Origin: Oehlia diaphana | Lineage: Eukaryota; Glomeromycota; Glomeromycetes; Glomerales; Glomeraceae | Assembly (NCBI GenBank): GCA_003833135.1 | Contig: QZLH01000067.1 | Coordinates: 74,247-95,494, forward strand | Direction of reading: 5' to 3' | DNA: 21,248 nt | Part shown: piece by piece, positions 16,308 to 21,248 of the stretch | How positions within the stretch are numbered: the stretch's first letter is position 1 | Layout: each line of letters opens with the position of its first letter | Notes under the pieces: model-generated | Database searches by the model: none | What the model saw: only the letters and a program-made list of their open reading frames with translations | What the model was told of the DNA's origin: nothing | Translations under genes and position numbers: made by a program

Positions 16308-18861
16308 ATGCCAATGATTGAACAATTGAAAAACTTTATTCGTCACGGAAAACAAGCAAACAAGCATGGAAACCCGGATAATAATAGTGGTAATAATGAC
16401 CAATATCCAAATACTCCTGCTCCCATAGATAATTTTCAGGCTTACCCTGAAATTAAAACAAGGGTAGATAATTCTTCTGCAATACAACAAATAGTAGCCG
16501 AGGAAAGGGAGCAGAGAAATAAAATGCCAACATATCCCGGTTTGGAACGATATCAAATATTAGAAAAAATGGGAGAGTACGTGATATCAAAATTTTTTTT
16601 CATATTTTGATAATTAAGGATTATTTGATATCAATTGAATCAGTTAGTTAATAATTCATATATGGATCAAATAATCAAACGAGTTATCAATTTTTACAGC
16701 GGTGCGTTCAGTAACGTCTACAAAGCTATTGATAAAATGACTCAGGAGAAAGTAGCAATCAAAGTAGTAAGGAAGAAAGAATTAAATCATTCGCAGGTAC
16801 GAACTTTATTTAATTACTTTGTAAGGTGTGGACGTTTTCATTGTTTTTTTAGTGGCAGTACCAGCCACCTAATCAAGTGAAAACGATAAGAAATTCTCGA
16901 CAGCATTGGCTCGAACGCTATATGTTATCAAGGTGACTTTATTCAGGCTTGGGATAATTCAACTTTGACGTATAGGCCTTTAGAAATTCCATACTGAAAC
17001 TGTCAGTTTCTCATTCAATCAACTTCTCCTTATATAATTTCCATCGATTAGGAGAAGCATCTTCATCGTGATATGAAAAAGAAGCCTCGTGCAATTGAGG
17101 TTAGCTTAAATTTATTGAAAAAAAATATGATGTTGATGCTCAAATAAAAAAAAACAAAATATATCAAGTATATCCTCTATTCATTGGTTTTCATTGTGTA
17201 TGAAAATTGTTCTTCGTATTAGTTTAATTTTCATACCTTAAATTCCTTTGAATTGTAAAAATTGCTTGATAGATTTCTAAAATTAATAAGATGAAAGGTT
17301 GTTTTAAATTTGCCTTTGTTATTATTATTATTTTAGAGATCGAACATCATCAAAGAAGTTCAAATAATGCGACAATTGAAGCAACCTTCAATCGTATCCC
17401 TTTTATCGTTTTCGGAATCTCAAGATTATTACTATCTAGTCCTTGAATTAATGGAAGGTGGTGAGTTATTTCATCAAATAGTGAAACTCACTTATTTCTC
17501 AGAAAATTTGGCACGTCACGTTATCGTTCAAGTTGCCGAAGGAATAAGATACTTACATGAAGAAAAAGGGGTTGTTCATAGGTAATAATCATAAATTCGT
17601 AAATTCTTTAAAAGCGTGTTGTCTTTTTTTAAAAAATAAAAAAAAAATTATCATAATAACTATAGGGACATTAAACCCGAAAATCTTTTATTTGAGCCCA
17701 TTCCAATCGTTCCTTCAAAAAATCCACCTCCATTTCCGGGTCCAAATGATGAACCTAAAGAAGATGAAGGAGAGTTTATTCCTGGAGTAGGTGGTGGTGG
17801 CATTGGAAAGGTTAAAATTGCTGATTTTGGTCTATCGAAGATTGTTTGGGATGAACAGACAATGACTCCATGCGGTACAGTTGGATACACCGCGCCTGAA
17901 ATCGTAAAGGATGAAAGATACAGTAAAAGTGTAGATATGTGGGCGCTTGGTTGTGTTCTATATACTATGTTATGTGGATTTCCACCTTTTTACGATGAAA
18001 GTATTCCAGAATTGACCGAAAAGGTTGCCAGGGGTCAATATACTTTCTTGAGTCCTTGGTGGGATCCTATCTCTGATTCAGGTAAGTCGTAAAAATTAAT
18101 CATTATTTGTATCACATTAATTTATATATTCTGACTTTATTTGTTTTTTTCTTTAGCTAAAGATTTGATATCAAATCTTCTAACGGTTGATCCAGAAAAA
18201 CGCTTTACTATAAATCAATTTTTCGAACATCCATGGGTTAAGAATGAGGTGAGTTGAGTATCTAAATAATCAATAAATTTTATTACCAAATTTAATTAAT
18301 ATATTCGAAAATGATCAGCATGAAAAACCCATTCCTAATGCACCGGTTGAAAAAAAGAAGACTGTTGAAAATTATACTATGATTGATTCTCCCCTAATAT
18401 ATGATGATATTTTAAATACACCCGGCGAAACTCTCAGACGTAAAGACGTACTTTCACCGGGTATATCTCTTAAAGAAGCATTTGATGTTAGTTATGCCGT
18501 TCATCGTATGGAAGAAGAGGGAGCAAGAAAAAGAAAAATTAAATTGGGTGGAAAAAGTGGACCTTTAAATCCATTCAAAGGCAAATTAAATTTAAATGCA
18601 ATGGATGATGATGACGATGACGATGATGCAACAGGATCCTCATCAACAGTTCGACAAGTTCCAATAGGTAAAACAGCACCAATTTCTACTGCGAATGAGC
18701 GTGTTAAAAAGAAATCAGGTTCAAAATTTACCTTTATGCAACCTGCATTACCGAACAAACACAAGGAAGCATCTAGACGTGCAGGTTTTGAGTTAAATTT
18801 AGATGGCGCTACATTACTAGGCAGACGGAGAAAGGTTTCTTTAGATCCCATTGGTGTCTAA
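16308..18861 (+). CDS. CaMK-type Ser/Thr protein kinase, RCK2/Srk1-like, 6 exons
   Basis: Spliced model of 553 aa: exons 16308-16576, 16700-16796, 17337-17581, 17666-18081, 18157-18248 and 18319-18861. All donors are GT, all acceptors AG, and the frame is unbroken. The kinase domain spans about residues 82-370: glycine loop GDGAFSNVY (89-97) formed across intron 1, Lys111 in VAIK, Glu129 of helix C, catalytic HRDIKPEN with Asp205 formed across intron 3, DFG at 257-259, activation loop TPCGTVGYTAPE, and a final HPWV. An insert of about 40 residues rich in Pro, Gly and acidic residues precedes the DFG strand, as I recall for fungal RCK/Srk1 kinases, which act downstream of stress MAP kinases. 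The 180-residue C-terminal part is basic apart from an eight-Asp run (469-476). All catalytic residues are present, so an active cytoplasmic or nuclear kinase is expected. The start ATG follows an A-rich leader; an upstream in-frame TTG is ignored. Confidence 0.9.
16797..17336 (+). other. Oversized intron 2 of the kinase gene with local hairpins
   Basis: At 540 bp this intron is four to eight times longer than the other introns of the gene (70-123 bp). Its first 200 bp is of higher complexity. It holds a nested hairpin at about 16832-16891 (CGTTTTCATTG ... CAAGTGAAAACG enclosing GTGGC ... GCCAC) and a perfect GAAACTG-T-CAGTTTC hairpin near 16995-17009. A snoRNA was considered, but C and D boxes in the right order were not found. 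It may hold an old insertion. Confidence 0.55.
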
Positions 18862-20570
18862 TTTGAATTTAGTATTAGATTGATAATGATCTTTTGAATT
18901 TTCTTTATAATTGATATTTCATATATGTATATGAATATTTATTACTTTTATAATACTTTGAAAATTGTAATGTACATATATATATATAGCTTATTTTATT
19001 GTTTTTATTAATTTTTTTTTTTATTAGCATGCTTTTTTTTTTTTGTAGAAAACAAACCGTTTTAAAAAACATTAAATGCTTTTTCATTCATGTAATCCAT
19101 GTGATCGATTTTTTGATAAAGATTCACTTATTTCACTTTATTTATTATGATATAAATAAAATTATATCATTTACAAATATTAAAGTTATTAAGTATACCA
19201 GTAATTTTTTATAATAAGAATTGTAAAATTCTATTATAAGAAAAAAATATTATTATTATTATATTGAATTTATATTTTATATAAAATTAAATAATATGTA
19301 AAAATTATAATAAAGCTTTATTAATATTTTTTTTTCAAATATTATTTGTAAAAAAAAATTTTCCTTCAATTTATAAATAAAATATTACATAAAATGTTAA
19401 ATCAAAGTATGTATTTTATTAAATAATATTATATTTACATAGTAATATTTTATAATTATATTTCAAATTTCTAATTTATTATATGGATTATAGTAAATAA
19501 ACAATAAAAATTCACAATTTTAGATGAAAAATTTAAAAAACTAATATATATATATTAAAAAAGAAACTTAGCCAAAAAAGTATACCAAAAGTTTTAGCAT
19601 TTATTTCAGAAAATTAGATAGATAAAAGACAGAATTTTTAAAATATTAAAAGAAAATTTAATATTTTAAACCTTCAATTTGAATTGTATAAATTTTTGCA
19701 AAATAAAATGCATTTATATTTTTTTTTTTGTTTTAAATTTAAAATGATCATATAAAAATTACCAAATTTTAAATACTTATAACTTTTTATATTTTAAAAA
19801 TCTAACTGATAAATTTAATAATGGTTATCTTAAAGAATAAAGTTACTGGTTTATTTTTTTGAAATTCTATTTTTTTTAAAGTATTAAAAGATTTATAAAT
19901 ACTCCTAACTAGTACTATATAAAGTAATAAATATTATTTTAAATATAATTTAGATATTAATTATAATTAATATTTAAATAAAATTATAAATTTTAATTTA
20001 TTAAAAAAAAAAATTCTACTTTATATAACAAATAATATATATTATAATAATATTTAAAAAATTTTATTTTTATAATGAAATAAAAATACCTTTTTAAAAT
20101 TTTTACAAATTAAATCATTAAAAAAAAAAAAAATAACTTTATTTTAAAAAGTTAAGAATAATTAATAATTAAAAGCAAATAAGTTCTATAGTTTTTTTAA
20201 TATTTAAATAAAATTACTATAAGTATTTATTTTAATTCAAATAAATTTACTAAGAAAAATGAATAATTAAAATAATATATAATTTTTTTAAATATAAATA
20301 TAAATATTTTTACATTTTATAAAGGAGGTATAATATATATATATAATATATATTTTTATTTAATAAAAAAATTTTATAGTATTATAATATATTATTATTT
20401 TTTTTTAAAAAAAACAATAAATATAAATTAAATTTACTTCTAATAATGATTTTTTATTATTAAATTATTTATTATTAATAAATGGTATTATTATAATTAT
20501 AATACTTAATTTAATTTAGTTGAATTAGTATAAGATTTTAAAATTTTAAAATAATTTTATTTCCATTTAA
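18862..20570. other. Extremely AT-rich gene desert downstream of the kinase
   Basis: Almost pure A/T, with long homopolymer and (AT)n runs and stops in every frame. The first 100-300 bp must contain the kinase 3' UTR and polyadenylation site; AATAAA-like words occur, for example near 19155. No repeat unit or gene can be recognised. Confidence 0.6.
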
Positions 20571-20880
20571 TCTTCATATAACCTAAATTTTAAAATGCAA
20601 CAACCCACAACGTGACTTGCATAATTCTCCCATGTAATTACATGATAATGACATGGTAGGTCATAGGTGAATGCCGAAATATTACAAATATTACGGAATT
20701 ACCGCCACAATTGCCACACTACCTAATGCTGTAAATGCCCGAATTGCCGAATTATTTTTAGAACGAGATCACCATAACACAATTTAAATTAGTGCATTAT
20801 CGGGCGTGTGTTACTTATATCAGGTGTACATTGCCTGATTGCATTGAAGATTCATAGTTAAAATTTTATTCGTTATGAGT
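20571..20880. other. GC-richer island within the AT desert
   Basis: Base composition changes sharply here. The island holds a perfect 14-bp palindrome CATGTAATTACATG (20631-20644), repeated words GCCGAAAT / GCCGAATT / GCCACA, and a small inverted pair ATCAGG...CCTGAT (20819-20839). Short frames only. It may be the remnant of an inserted element or a regulatory segment of a gene beyond the window. Confidence 0.35.
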
Positions 20881-21248
20881 TTCTGACTTATTTTATTTGG
20901 TAATTTTATTCAATAGAATGGAGAAAACGAAATAAATCGCAAAACTAAATATTAGTTTAATCAAAATTGAATGAAAAAAAAAACAATACGATCTATATTG
21001 CAAAGAAGTTTTTAAATTTAACTTCACATCGCAGCAAAAATTATTTATTATTATGATTTCACGCGTTTCTTAATATTTATAAATTTTCAAAATATTACTA
21101 TTTATTAATCGTAATTATTTTAAGAGTTCACATTATACAGTTAATACTTTATTTTAGGACGTATATAACATAAAAGTATAATACAAAAAAAAAAAAAAAA
21201 AAAAAAAAAATAAAATTTAAAAAAACATATAAAAAATAAAAAATAAAA
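20881..21248. other. AT-rich right edge with a poly-A tract
   Basis: A run of about 26 A at roughly 21185-21210 and A-rich sequence to the end. The stretch at 21078-21115 (TAAATTTTCAAAATATT, then ATCGTAATTATTTT) loosely resembles the minisatellite unit at the left end of the window. No gene. Confidence 0.45.

Noticed and set aside
17060..17100. Kinase catalytic-loop-like HRDMKKKP reading in intron 2
   Set aside because: Only a few residues match, surrounding codons show no kinase sequence, and the true HRDIKPEN is assembled from exons 3 and 4.
16797..17336. C/D-box snoRNA in kinase intron 2
   Set aside because: An ATGATGT word is present, but no matching D box or terminal stem at a suitable distance was seen.
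16290..18851. Minus-strand frames within the kinase gene (16290-16556, 17660-17890, 18501-18851)
   Set aside because: They are antisense shadows of kinase exons; the serine run in the last one is the complement of the poly-Asp codons.
18905..19214. Overlapping 60- and 71-codon frames on opposite strands
   Set aside because: Lys/Ile/Phe-rich products of AT-rich DNA in the kinase 3' region.
20727..20750. Zinc-knuckle-like CCKCPNCR reading
   Set aside because: The frame is closed by a stop immediately upstream and soon after; too short to support a gene or transposon domain.
21185..21248. Poly-A tail of a retrotransposed copy
   Set aside because: No coding or element sequence precedes it, and A-runs are common in this DNA.

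Overview
The window looks like nuclear DNA of a filamentous fungus, most likely an arbuscular mycorrhizal fungus (Glomeromycotina, Rhizophagus-like). It is very AT-rich, its genes are split by many short introns (GTAAGT-type donors, TAG acceptors, mostly 60-125 bp), and several protein families match ones I recall as expanded in Rhizophagus. That assignment rests on memory of the families, not on a search.

Layout. (1) 1-500: a 50-bp minisatellite running off the left edge. (2) About 955-1835, minus strand: a decayed effector-like gene with a PD-(D/E)XK nuclease-like part followed by a kinase-like N-lobe, broken by stops and a frameshift. (3) 1870-4600: AT-rich DNA with an 18-bp satellite ending in a 36-bp palindrome, a possible inverted-repeat element and short repeats. 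(4) 4608-11439, minus strand: a tandem array of four paralogous multi-pass membrane proteins, each with four exons, and each preceded by a recognisable promoter module: paired CACGTG-type boxes 18 bp apart plus a TATAAATA-like block. The module is eroded at copy 4, and copy 2 has lost a normal splice donor. A 60-bp perfect hairpin and a small inverted-repeat element lie between copies 1 and 2. (5) 13097-13756, minus strand: a small two-repeat Myb/SANT gene. (6) 14471-14628: a MITE-like element. (7) 16308-18861, plus strand: a complete six-exon calmodulin-kinase-type Ser/Thr kinase of the RCK2/Srk1 group. (8) 18862-21248: an extremely AT-rich gene desert with one more complex island near 20.6-20.9 kb and poly-A at the right edge.

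The kinase and Myb genes look like ordinary conserved regulators. The distinctive part is the membrane-protein array: a strongly conserved core, two short segments that differ in every copy, and promoters duplicated with the genes. No function is known to me for this family. The nuclease-kinase relic, satellites and hairpins mark the surroundings as a repeat-rich accessory region.
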